Shown: one piece after another, positions 52,118 through 64,000 of the stretch
Numbering within the stretch: position 1 is the first letter of the stretch
Layout of the letters: each line of letters begins with the position of its first letter
From: Mayamaea pseudoterrestris
Taxonomy: Eukaryota; Bacillariophyta; Bacillariophyceae; Sellaphorales; Sellaphoraceae
Assembly (NCBI GenBank): GCA_027923505.1
Contig: BROI01000039.1
Location: forward strand, 62,001 to 126,000
DNA length: 64,000 bases
Reading direction: 5' to 3'
The notes under the pieces: generated by a model
Told to the model about the DNA's origin: nothing
Seen by the model: the letters and a program-made list of their open reading frames with translations, nothing else
Database searches by the model: none
Program-made: the position numbers and the translations under genes

Positions 52118-55100
52118 GTTCTCAGCCTGCAGATGCCTTGGCATTCAAAACGCACCTACAGCAGGCCATGTATATACCCAAATGACACCAGAATGGTGCT
52201 AACATCATTATTCAGGCTGCGCTACAAGATGGTAGGCTTGGCTGGTGTCTCAGGGCATGGCTTTGTATTTGGTGACAACTTGTCACCAGTCTCAGCCTGC
52301 AGATGCCGTGACATTCAAACGCCCCTACAGCAAGCCCTGTAGGTGCCCAAAATACACCAGAATGGTGCCAACGTCATTGTTCAGGCTGCGCTACAAGATG
52401 GCAGGCTTGGCTGGTGTCTCAGGGGATGGCAATGATATTGGTGACAACTTGTCACCAGTCTCAGCCCGCGGATGCCGTGACATTCAAACGCCCCTACAGC
52501 AGGCTATGTATACACCCAAATGACACCAGAATGGTGCCAACATCATTATTCAGGCTGCGCTACAAGATGGTATGCCTGGCTAGTGTCTGAGGGGATGGCA
52601 ATGTTATTGGTGACAACTTGTCACCAGTCTCAGATTACTGATGCCGTGACATTCAAATGCCCCTACAGCAGGCCATGTATACACCCAAGCTACACCAGAA
52701 TGGTGCCAACATCAATATAAAAGCTGCGCTACAAGATGGTATGCCTGGCTGGTGTCTCAGGGGACGGCAATGATATTGGTGACAACTTGTCACCAGTCTC
52801 AGCCTGCAGATGCCATTACATTCAAACGCGCCTACAGCAGGCCATGTATAAACCCAAATGACACCAGAATGGTGCTAACAACATTATAAAACCTGCGCTA
52901 CAAGATGGTATGCCTGGCTAGTGTCTCAGGGGACGGCAATGATATTGGTGACAGATGCCGTGACATTCAAACACCCCTACAGCAGGCCATGTATACACCC
53001 AAATAACACCATAATGGTGCCAACGTCATTATTCAGGCTGGGCTACAAGATGGTATGCCTGGCTAGTGTCTCAGGGGACGGCAATGATATTGGTGACAAC
53101 TTGTCACCAGATGCCCGGCATTCAACCTACAGCAGGCCATGTATATACCCAAATGACACAAGAATGGTGCCAACATCATTTTTCAGGCTGCGCTAAAAGA
53201 TGATATGCCTGGCTAGTGTCTCAGGGCATGGGGATAGACAACTTGTCACCAGTCTCAGCCTGCAGATGCCGTGACATTCAAACGCCCCTACAGCAAGCCC
53301 TGTAGGTGCCCAAAATACACCAGAATGGTGCCAACGTCATTATTCAGGCTGCGCTACAAGATGGTAGGCTTGGCTGGTGTCTCAGGGGATGGCAATGATA
53401 TTGGTGACAACTTGTCACCAGTCTCAACCCGCTGATGCCGTGACATTCAAACGCCCCTACAGCAGGCCATGTATACACCCAAATGACACCAGAATGTTGC
53501 CAACATCATCATTCAGGCTGCGCTACAAGATGGTATGCCTGGCTAGTGTCTGAGGGGATGGCAATGTTATTGGTGACAACTTGTCACCAGTCTCAGATTA
53601 CTGATGCCGTGACATTCAAATGCCCCTACAGCAGGCCATGTATACACCCAAATGACACCAGAATGGTGCCAACATCATTATTCAGGCTGCGCTACAAGAT
53701 GGTATGCCTGGCTAGTGTCTCAGGGGATGGCAATGATATTGGTGACAACTTGTCACCAGTCTCAGCCTGCAGATGCCATTACATTCAAACGCGCCTACAG
53801 CAGGCCATGTATAAACCCCAATGACACCAGAATGGTGCTAGGGTAACTTCATTATACAACCTGCACTACAAGATGGTATGCCTGGCAAGTGTCTCAGGGG
53901 ACGGCAATGTGATTGGTGAGTAGTTCTCACCAGTCTCATCCCACAGATGCCGTGACATTCAAACACCCCTACAGCAGGCCATGTATACAACCAAATGATA
54001 CCAGAATGTTGCCAACATCATTATTCAGGCTGCGCTACAAGATGGTATGCCTGACTAGTGTAGTGTCTCAGGGGACGGCAATGATATTGGTGACAACTTG
54101 TCACCAGTCTCAGCCTGCAGATGCCGTGACATTCAAACGCCCCTACAGCAGGCCATGTATACACCCAAATGACACCAGAATGGTGCCAACTTCATTATAC
54201 AACCTGCGCTACAAGATGGTTTGCCTGGTTAGTGTCTCAGGGGATGGCAATGTGAGTGGTGAGTAGTTCTCACCAGTCTCATCCCACAGATGCCGTGACA
54301 TTCAAACGCCTTTACAGCAGGCCATGTATAAACCCATATAATACCAGAATGGTGCCAACATCATTGTTCAGGCTGCGCTACAAGATGGTAGGCTTGGCTA
54401 GTGTCTCAGGGGACGGCAATGATATTGGTGACAACTTGTCACCAGTCTCAGCCTGCAGATGCCGTGACATTCAAACGCCCCTACAGCAGGCCATGTATAC
54501 ACCCAAATGACACCAGAATGGTGCCAACATCATTATTCAGGCTGCGCTACAAGATGGTATGCCTGGCTAGTGTCTCAGGGGACGGCAATGATATTGGTGA
54601 CAACTTGTCACCAGTCTCAGCCTGCGGATGCCGTGACATTCAAACGCCCCTACAGCAGGCCATGTATACACCCAAATGACACCAGAATGGTGCCAACATC
54701 ATTATTCAGGCTGCGCTACAAGACGGTATGCCTGGCTAGTGTCTCAGGGGACGGCAATGATATTGGTGACAACTTGTCACCAGTCTCAGCCTGCAGATGC
54801 CATGACATTCAGACGCCCCTACAGCAGGCCATGTATACACCCAAATGACACCAGAATGGTGCCAACATCATTATTCAGGCTGCGCTACAAGATGGTATGC
54901 CTGGCTAGTGTCTCAGGGGACGGCAATGATATTGGTGACAACTTGTCACCAGTCTCAGCCTGCAGATGCCGTGACATTCGAACGCCCCTTCAGCAGGCCA
55001 TGAATATATCCAAATGACACCAGATTGGTGCCAACATTAATCATTATTCAGGCTGCGCTACAAGATGGTATGCCTGGCTAGTGTCTCAGGGGACGGCAAT

Positions 55101-58100
55101 GATATTGGTGACAACTTGTCACCAGTCTCAGCCTGCAGATGCCGTGACATTCAAACGCCCCTTCAGCAGGCCATGTATACACCCAAATGACACCAGAATG
55201 GTGCCAACATCATTATTCAGGCTGAGCTACAAGATGGTATGCCTGGCTAGTGTCTCAGGGGACGGCAATGATATTGGTGACAACTTGTCACCAGTCTCAG
55301 CCTGCAGATGCCGTGACATTCAAATGCCCTTACAGCAGGCCATGTATACACCCAAATGACACCAGAATGGTGCCAACATCATTATTCAGGCTGCGCTACA
55401 AGATGGTATGCCTGGCTAGTGTCTCAGGGGACGGCAATGATATTGGTGACAACTTGTCACCAGTCTCAGCCCGCGGATGCCGTGACATTCAAACGCCCCT
55501 ACAGCAGGCCATGTATACACCCAAATGACACCAGAATGGTGCCAACATCATTATTCAGGCTGCGCTACAAGATGGTATGCCTGGCTAGTGTCTCAGGGGA
55601 CGGCAATGATATTGGTGACAACTTGTCACCAGTCTCAGCCCGCGGATGCCGTGACATTCAAACGCCCCTACAGCAGGCCATGTATACACCCAAATGACAC
55701 CAGAATGGTGCCAACATCATTATTCAGGCTGCGCTACAAGATGGTATGCCTGGCTAGTGTCTCAGGGGACGGCAATGATATTGGTGACAACTTGTCACCA
55801 GTCTCAGCCTGCAGATGCCGTGACATTCAAACGCCCCTACAGCAGGCCATGTATACACCCAAATGACACCAGAATGGTGCCAACATCATTATTCAGGCTG
55901 CGCTACAAGATGGTATGCCTGGCTAGTGTCTCAGGGGACGGCAATGATATTGGTGACAACTTGTCACCAGTCTCAGCCTGCAGATGCCGTGACATTCAAA
56001 CGCCCCTACAGCAGGCCATGTATACACCCAAATGACACCAGAATGGTGCCAACATCATTATTCAGGCTGCGCTACAAGATGGTATGCCTGGCTAGTGTCT
56101 CAGGGGAGGGCAATGATATTGGTGACAACTTGTCACCAGTCTCAGCCCGCAGATGCCGTGACATTCAAACGCCCCTACAGCAGGCCATGTATACACCCAA
56201 ATGACACCAGAATGGTGCCAACATCATCATTCAGGCTGTGCTACAAGAGGGTATGCCTGGCTAGTGTCTCAGGGGACGGCAATGATATTGGTGACAACTT
56301 GTCACCAGTCTCAGCCTGCAGATGCCGTGACATTCAAACGCCCCTACAGCAGGCCATGTATACACCCAAATGACACCAGAATGGTGCCAACATCATTATT
56401 CAGGCTGCGCTACAAGATGGTATGCCTGGCTAGTGTCTCAGGGGACGGCAATGATATTGGTGACAACTTGTCACCAGTCTCAGCCTGCAGATGCCGTGAC
56501 ATTCAAACGCCCCTACAGCAGGCCATGTATACACCCAAATGACACCAGAATGGTGCCAACATCATTATTCAGGCTGCGCTACAAGATGGTATGCCTGGCT
56601 AGTGTCTCAGGGGACGGCAATGATATTGGTGACAACTTGTCACCAGTCTCAGCCCGCGGATGCCGTGACATTCAAACGCCCCTACAGCAGGCCATGACTA
56701 TACCCAAATGACACCAGAATGGTGCCAACATCATTATTCAGGCTGCGCTACAAGATGGTATGCCTGGCTAGTGTCTCAGGGGACAGCAATGATATTGGTG
56801 ACAACTTGTCACCAGTCTCAGCCTGCAGATGCCGTGACATTCAAACGCCCCTACAGCAGGCCATGTATACCCAAATGACACCAGAATGGTGCCAACATCA
56901 TTATTCAGGCTGCGCTACAAGATGGTATGCCTGGCTAGTGTCTCAGGGGACGGCAATGATATTGGTGACAACTTGTCACCAGTCTCAGCCTGCAGATGCC
57001 GTGACATTCAAACGCCCCTACAGCAGGCCATGAATATACCCAAATGACACCAGAATGGTGCCAACATCATTATTCAGGCTGCGCTACAAGATGGTATGCC
57101 TGGCTAGTGTCTCAGGGGACGGCAATGATATTGGTGACAACTTGTCACCAGTCTCAGCCCGCAGATGCCGTGACATTCAAACGCCCCTACAGCAGGCCAT
57201 GAATATACCCAAATGACACCAGATTGGTGCCAACATCATTATTCAGGCTGCGCTACAAGATGGTATGCCTGGCTAGTGTCTCAGGGGACGGCAATGATAT
57301 TGGTGACAACTTGTCACCAGTCTCAGCCTGCAGATGCCGTGACATTCAAATGCCCCTACAGCAGGCCATGTATACACCCAAATGACACCAGAATGGTGCC
57401 AACATCATTATTCAGGCTGCGCTACAAGATGGTATGCCTGGCTAGTGTCTCAGGGGACGGCAATGATATTGGTGACAACTTGTCACCAGTCTCAGCCCGC
57501 AGATGCCGTGACATTCAAACGCCCCTACAGCAGGCCATGACTATACCCAAATGACACCAGAATGGTGCCAACATCATTATTCAGGCTGCGCTACAAGATG
57601 GTATGCCTGGCTAGTGTCTCAGGGGACGGCAATGATATTGGTGACAACTTGTCACCAGTCTCAGCCTGCAGATGCCGTGACATTCAAACGCCCCTACAGC
57701 AGGCCATGAATACACCCAAATGACACCAGAATGGTGCCAACATCATTATTCAGGCTGCGCTACAAGATGGTATGCCTGGTTAGTGTCTCAGGTGACAGCA
57801 ATGATAGTGGTGACGACTTGTACCAGTCTCAGCCTGCAGATGCCGTGACATTCAAACGCCCTCACAGCAGGCCATGTATACACCCAAATGACACTAAAAT
57901 GGTGCCAACATCATTATTCAGGCTGCGCTACAAGATGGTATGCCTGGCTAGTGTCTCAGGGGACGGCAATGATATTGGTGACAACTTGTCACCAGTCTCA
58001 GCCCGCAGATGCCGTGACATTCAAACGCCCCTACAGCAGGCCATGTATACACCCAAATGACACCAGAATGGTGCCAACATCATTATTCAGGCTGCGCTAC

Positions 58101-61100
58101 AAGATGGTATGCCTGGCTAGTGTCTCAGGGGACGGCAATGATATTGGTGACAACTTGTCACCAGTCTCAGCCTGCAGATGCCGTGACATTCAAACACACC
58201 TACAGCAGGCCATGTATACACCCAAATGACACCAGAATGGTGCCAACATCATTATTCAGGCTGCGCTACAAGATGGTATGCCTGGATAGTGTCTCAGGGG
58301 ACGGCAATGTGATTGGTGACAACTTGTCACCAGTCTCAGCCTGCAGATGCTGTGACATTCAAACGCCCCTACAGCAGGCCATGTGTACACCCAAATGACA
58401 CCAGAATGGTGCCAACATCATTATTCAGGCTGCGCTACAAGATGGTATGCCTGGCTAGTGTCTCAGGGGACGGCAATGATATTGGTGACAACTTGTCACC
58501 AGTCTCAGCCCGCGGATGCCGTGACATTCAAACGCCCCTACAGCAGGCCATGTATACACCCAAATGACACCAGAATGGTGCCAACATCATTATTCAGGCT
58601 GCGCTACAAGATGGTATGCCTGGCTAGTGTCTCAGGGGACAGGAATTGGTGACAACTTGTCACCAGTCTCAGCCTGCAGATGCCGTGACATTCAAACGCC
58701 CCTACAGCAGGCCATGTATACGCCCAAATGACACCAGAATGGTGCCAACATCATTATTCAGGCTGCGCTACAAGATGGTATGCCTGGCTAGTGTCTCAGG
58801 GGACGGCAATGATATTGGTGACAACTTGTCACCAGTCTCAGCCTGCAGATGCCGTGACATTCAAACGCCCCTACAGCAGGCCATGTATACACCCAAATGA
58901 CACCAGAATGGTGCCAACATCATTATTCAGGCTGCGCTACAAGATGGTATGCCTGGCTAGTGTCTCAGGGGACGGCAATGATATTGGTGACAACTTGTCA
59001 CCAGTCTCAGCCTGCAGATGCCGTGACATTCAAACGCCCCTACAGCAGGCCATGTATACACCCAAATGACACCAGAATGGTGCCAACATCATTATTCAGG
59101 CTGCGCTACAAGATGGTATGCCTGGCTAGTGTCTCAGGGGACGGCAATGATATTGGTGACAACTTGTCACCAGTCTCAGCCTGCAGATGCCGTGACATTC
59201 AAACGCCCCTACAGCAGGCCATGTATACACCCAAATGACACCAGAATGGTGCCAACATCATTATTCAGGCTGCGCTACAAGATGGTATGCCTGGCTAGTG
59301 TCTCAGGGGACGGCAATGATATTGGTGACAACTTGTCACCAGTCTCAGCCTGCAGATGCCGTGACATTCAAACGCCCCTACAGCAGGCCATGTATACACC
59401 CAAATGACACCAGAATGGTGCCAACATCATTATTCAGGCTGCGCTACAAGATGGTATGCCTGGCTAGTGTCGCAGGGGATGGCAACGATATTGGTGACAA
59501 CTTGTCACCAGTCTCAGCCTGCAGATGCCGTGACATTCAAACGCCCCTACAGCAGGCCATGTATACACCCAAATGACACCAGAATGGTGCCAACATCATT
59601 ATTCAGGCTGCGCTACAAGATGGTATGCCTGGCTAGTGTCTCAGGGGACGGCAATGATATTGGTGACAACTTGTCACCAGTCTCAGCCTGCAGATGCCGT
59701 GACATTCAAACGCCCCTACAGCAGGCCATGTATACACCCAAATGACACCAGAATGGTGCCAACATCATTATTCAGGCTGCGCTACAAGATGGTATGCCTG
59801 GCTAGTGTCTCAGGGGACAGCAATGATATTGGTGACAACTTGTCACCAGTCTCAGCCTGCAGATGCCGTGACATTCAAACGCCCCTACAGCAGGCCATGT
59901 ATACACCCAAATGACACCAGAATGGTGCCAACATCATTATTCAGGCTGCGCTACAAGATGGTATGCCTGGCTAGTGTCTCAGGGGACGGCAATGATATTG
60001 GTGACAACTTGTCACCAGTCTCAGCCTGCAGATGCCGTGACATTCAAATGCCCCTACAGCAGGCCATGTATACACCCAAATGACACCAGAATGGTGCCAA
60101 CATCATTATTCAGGCTGCGCTACAAGATGGTATGCCTGGCTAGTGTCTCAGGGGACGGCAATGATATTGGTGACAACTTGTCACCAGTCTCAGCCTGCAG
60201 ATGCCGTGACATAAAACGCCCCTACAGCAGGCCATGTATACACCCAAATGACACCAGAATGGTGCCAACATCATTATTCAGGCTGCGCTACAAGATGGTA
60301 TGCCTGGCTAGTGTCTCAGGGGACGGCAATGATATTGGTGACAACTTGTCACCAGTCTCAGCCTGCAGATGCCGTGACATTCAAACGCCCCTACAGCAGG
60401 CCATGTATACACCCAAATGACACCAGAATGGTGCCAACATCATTATTCAGGCTGCGCTACAAGATGGTATGCCTGGCTAGTGTCTCAGGGGACGGCAATG
60501 ATATTGGTGACAACTTGTCACCAGTCTCAGCCTGCAGATGCCGTGACATTCAAACGCCCCTACAGCAGGCCATGTATACACCCAAATGACACCAGAATGG
60601 TGCCAACATCATTATTCAGGCTGCGCTACAAGATGGTATGCCTGGCTAGTGTCTCAGGGGACGGCAATGATATTGGTGACAACTTGTCACCAGTCTCAGC
60701 CTGCAGATGCCGTGACATTCAAACGCCCCTACAGCAGGCCATGTATACACCCAAATGACACCAGAATGGTGCCAACATCATTATTCAGGCTGCGCTACAA
60801 GATGGTATGCCTGGCTAGTGTCTCAGGGGACGGCAATGATATTGGTGACAACTTGTCACCAGTCTCAGCCTGCAGATGCCGTGACATTCAAACGCCCCTA
60901 CAGCAGGCCATGTATACACCCAAATGACACCAGAATGGTGCCAACATCATTATTCAGGCTGCGCTACAAGATGGTATGCCTGGCTAGTGTCTCAGGGGAC
61001 GGCAATGATATTGGTGACAACTTGTCACCAGTCTCAGCCTGCAGATGCCGTGACATTCAAACGCCCCTACAGCAGGCCATGTATACACCCAAATGACACC

Positions 61101-64000
61101 AGAATGGTGCCAACATCATTATTCAGGCTGCGCTACAAGATGGTATGCCTGGCTAGTGTCTCAGGGGACGGCAATGATATTGGTGACAACTTGTCACCAG
61201 TCTCAGCCTGCAGATGCCGTGACATTCAAACGCCCCTACAGCAGGCCATGTATACACCCAAATGACACCAGAATGGTGCCAACATCATTATTCAGGCTGC
61301 GCTACAAGATGGTATGCCTGGCTAGTGTCTCAGGGGACAGCAATGATATTGGTGACAACTTGTCACCAGTCTCAGCCTGCAGATGCCGTGACATTCAAAC
61401 GCCCCTACAGCAGGCCATGTATACACCCAAATGACACCAGAATGGTGCCAACATCATTATTCAGGCTGCGCTACAAGATGGTATGCCTGGCTAGTGTCTC
61501 AGGGGACGGCAATGATATTGGTGACAACTTGTCACCAGTCTCAGCCTGCAGATGCCGTGACATTCAAACGCCCCTACAGCAGGCCATGTATACACCCAAA
61601 TGACACCAGAATGGTGCCAACATCATTATTCAGGCTGCGCTACAAGATGGTATGCCTGGCTAGTGTCTCAGGGGACGGCAATGATATTGGTGACAACTTG
61701 TCACCAGTCTCAGCCTGCAGATGCCGTGACATTCAAACGCCCCTACAGCAGGCCATGTATACACCCAAATGACACCAGAATGGTGCCAACATCATTATTC
61801 AGGCTGCGCTACAAGATGGTATGCCTGGCTAGTGTCTCAGGGGACGGCAATGATATTGGTGACAACTTGTCACCAGTCTCAGCCTGCAGATGCCGTGACA
61901 TTCAAACACCCCTACAGCAGGCCATGACTATACCCAAATGACACCAGAATGGTGCCAACATCATTATTCAGGCTGCGCTACAAGATGGTATGCCTGGCTA
62001 GTGTCTCAGGGGACGGCAATGATATTGGTGACAACTTGTCACCAGTCTCAGCCTGCGGATGCCGTGACATTCAAACGCCCCTACAGCAGGCCATGTATAC
62101 ACCCAAATGACACCAGAATGGTGCCAACATCATTATTCAGGCTGCGCTACAAGATGGTATGCCTGGCTAGTGTCTCAGGGGACGGCAATGATATTGGTGA
62201 CAACTTGTCACCAGTCTCAGCCTGCAGATGCCGTGACATTCAAACGCCCCTACAGCAGGCCATGTATACACCCAAATGACACCAGAATGGTGCCAACATC
62301 ATTATTCAGGCTGCGCTACAAGATGGTATGCCTGGCTAGTGTCTCAGGGGAAGATATTGGTGACAACTTGTCACCAGTCTCAGCCTGCGGATGCCGTGAC
62401 ATTCAAACGCCCCTACAGCAGGCCATGTATACACCCAAATGACACCAGAATGGTGCCAACATCATTATTCAGGCTGCGCTACAAGATGGTATGCCTGGCT
62501 AGTGTCTCAGGGGACGGCAATGATATTGGTGACAACTTGTCACCAGTCTCAGCCCGCAGATGCCGTGACATTCAAACGCCCCTACAGCAGGCCATGTATA
62601 CACCCAAATGACACCAGAATGGTGCCAACATCATTATTCAGGCTGCGCTACAAGATGGTATGCCTGGCTAGTGTCTCAGGGGACGGCAATGATATTGGTG
62701 ACAACTTGTCACCAGTCTCAGCCTGCAGATGCCGTGACATTCAAACGCCCCTACAGCAGGCCATGTATACACCCAAATGACACCAGAATGGTGCCAACAT
62801 CATTATTCAGGCTGCGCTACAAGATGGTATGCCTGGCTAGTGTCTCAGGGGACGGCAATGATATTGGTGACAACTTGTCACCAGTCTCAGCCCGCAGATG
62901 CCGTGACATTCAAACGCCCCTACAGCAAGCCCTGTAGGCACCCAAATGACACCAGAATGGTGCCAACATCATTATTCAGGCTGCGCTACAAGATGGTATG
63001 CCTGGCTAGTGTCTCAGGGGATGGCAATGATATTGGTGACAACTTGTCACCAGTCTCAGCCTGCAGATGCCGTGACATTCAAACGCCCCTACAGCAGGCC
63101 ATGTATACACCCAAATGACACCAGAATGGTGCCAACATCATTATTCAGGCTGCGCTACAAGATGGTATGCCTGGCTAGTGTCTCAGGGGACGGCAATGAT
63201 ATTGGTGACAACTTGTCACCAGTCTCAGCCTGCAGATGCCGTGACATTCAAACGCCCCTACAGCAGGCCATGTATACACCCAAATGACACCAGAATGGTG
63301 CCAACATCATTATTCAGGCTGCGCTACAAGATGGTATGCCTGGCTAGTGTCTCAGGGGACGGCAATGATATTGGTGACAACTTGTCACCAGTCTCAGCCT
63401 GCAGATGCCGTGACATTCAAACGCCCTTCAGCAGGCCATGTATACACCCAAATGACACCAGAATGGTGCCAACATCATTATTCAGGCTGCGCTACAAGAT
63501 GGTATGCCTGGCTAGTGTCTCAGGGGACGGCAATGATATTGGTGACAACTTGTCACCAGTCTCAGCCTGCAGATGCCGTGACATTCAAACACCCCTACAG
63601 CAGGCCATGTATATACCCAAATGTCACCAGAATATTGCTAACATCATCATTCCGGCTGCGCTACAATATGGTATGCCTGGCTAGTGTCTCAGGGGACGGC
63701 AATGATATTGGTGACAACTTGTCACCAGTCTCAGCCCTGCAGATGCCATGACATTCAAACGCACCTACAGCAGGCCATCTAGATCCACACATAACGCCAC
63801 AATCTTGCCATCATCATCATTCAGGCTGCGCTACAAGATGGTATGCCTGGCTAGTGTCTCAGGGGACGGCAATGATATTGGTGACAACTTGTCACCAGTC
63901 TCAGCCTGCGGATGCCGTGACATTCAAACGCCCCTACAGCAGGCCATGACTATACCCAAATGACACCAGAATGGTGCCAACATCATTATTCAGGCTGTGC
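52118..64000 (+). repeat. 169-bp satellite array, about 70 monomers, continuing past the window
   Basis: Head-to-tail monomers of 169 bp fill the window from about 52118 to its end. A monomer can be set to begin ATGACACCAGAATGG and contains ATTCAGGCTGCGCTACAAG, GTGTCTCAGGGGACGG, the 19-bp dyad TGGTGACAACTTGTCACCA and GCAGATGCCGTGACATTC. Monomers at 52.1-54.3 kb are diverged and some are shortened. From about 55.2 to 63.4 kb many are identical. Divergence rises again around 63.6-63.8 kb. This is the pattern of unequal exchange with decayed edges. Because 169 is one more than a multiple of three, each ATG opens a 113-codon frame over two monomers; I regard these frames as a by-product. No other genes lie in this stretch. 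Confidence 0.97.
52226..53830 (+). repeat. Multi-monomer duplication at the array edge (offset about 963 bp)
   Basis: Rare variants occur in the same order twice: GCAAGCCCTGTAGGTGCCCA (about 52311 and 53287), CTCAGATTACTGATGCC (about 52629 and 53592), then GCCATTACATTCAAACGCGC. A block of about four monomers was therefore copied as one unit, forming a local higher-order repeat. Some monomers between are shortened (near 52955, 53105 and 53225). Confidence 0.7.

Noticed and set aside
52118-64000. CRISPR array
   Set aside because: The 169-bp units are contiguous with no unique spacers, and the gene context is eukaryotic.

Overview
The window reads as nuclear DNA of a diatom or close ochrophyte alga. 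The genes carry short GT-AG introns (about 70-450 bp), and four have N-terminal signal peptides followed by the phenylalanine-containing AFAP/AFQP-type cleavage motif used to enter complex red-lineage plastids. One of these is Psb31, an extrinsic photosystem II protein typical of diatoms. Genes are dense, lie on both strands, and are often divergent or convergent with less than 400 bp between them.

Layout. 1-5.6 kb: the tail of a TLDc-domain gene and a three-exon myosin heavy chain. 5.8-13.7 kb: a 3,938-bp head-to-tail duplication. Each copy carries a small coiled-coil gene, a TGACGT-bearing minisatellite and a complete kinetochore SPC25 gene; the left copy ends in a 5'-truncated TLDc fragment. 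13.1-18.6 kb: an ALG8 glucosyltransferase fused in one frame to a TLDc domain. Beside its 5' end lies a 2.8-kb insertion with a broken Ty1/copia fossil, bracketed by 352-bp direct repeats. 19-28 kb: a coiled-coil protein, zeta-COP, Psb31, plastid 3-isopropylmalate dehydrogenase, a secreted two-domain protein with a Ser-Pro-Thr linker, and a membrane protein. 28.4-36 kb: a 13-exon CHD-type chromatin remodeler. 36.6-52 kb: a WRKY19-like zinc-finger protein, a macrodomain protein, plastid homoserine dehydrogenase, a triple-UIM protein, a double-RING protein, acetyl-CoA acetyltransferase, a PEX13 candidate, a type I membrane protein and plastid 3-dehydroquinate synthase. 52.1-64 kb: an unbroken 169-bp satellite array that runs off the window.

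The plastid set (leucine, aspartate-family and shikimate enzymes plus Psb31) is ordinary anabolic and photosynthetic housekeeping. The other genes serve chromosome biology (SPC25, CHD), secretion and glycosylation (zeta-COP, ALG8), peroxisomes and ubiquitin reading or writing. I see no operon-like functional unit.

The most striking signals are two consecutive, identical six-nucleotide microexons in the CHD gene that rebuild the invariant QAQAR helicase motif, and the satellite, whose every monomer carries a 19-bp dyad. Exon models were built by eye from splice consensus, phase and family conservation; no alignment or transcript was available.
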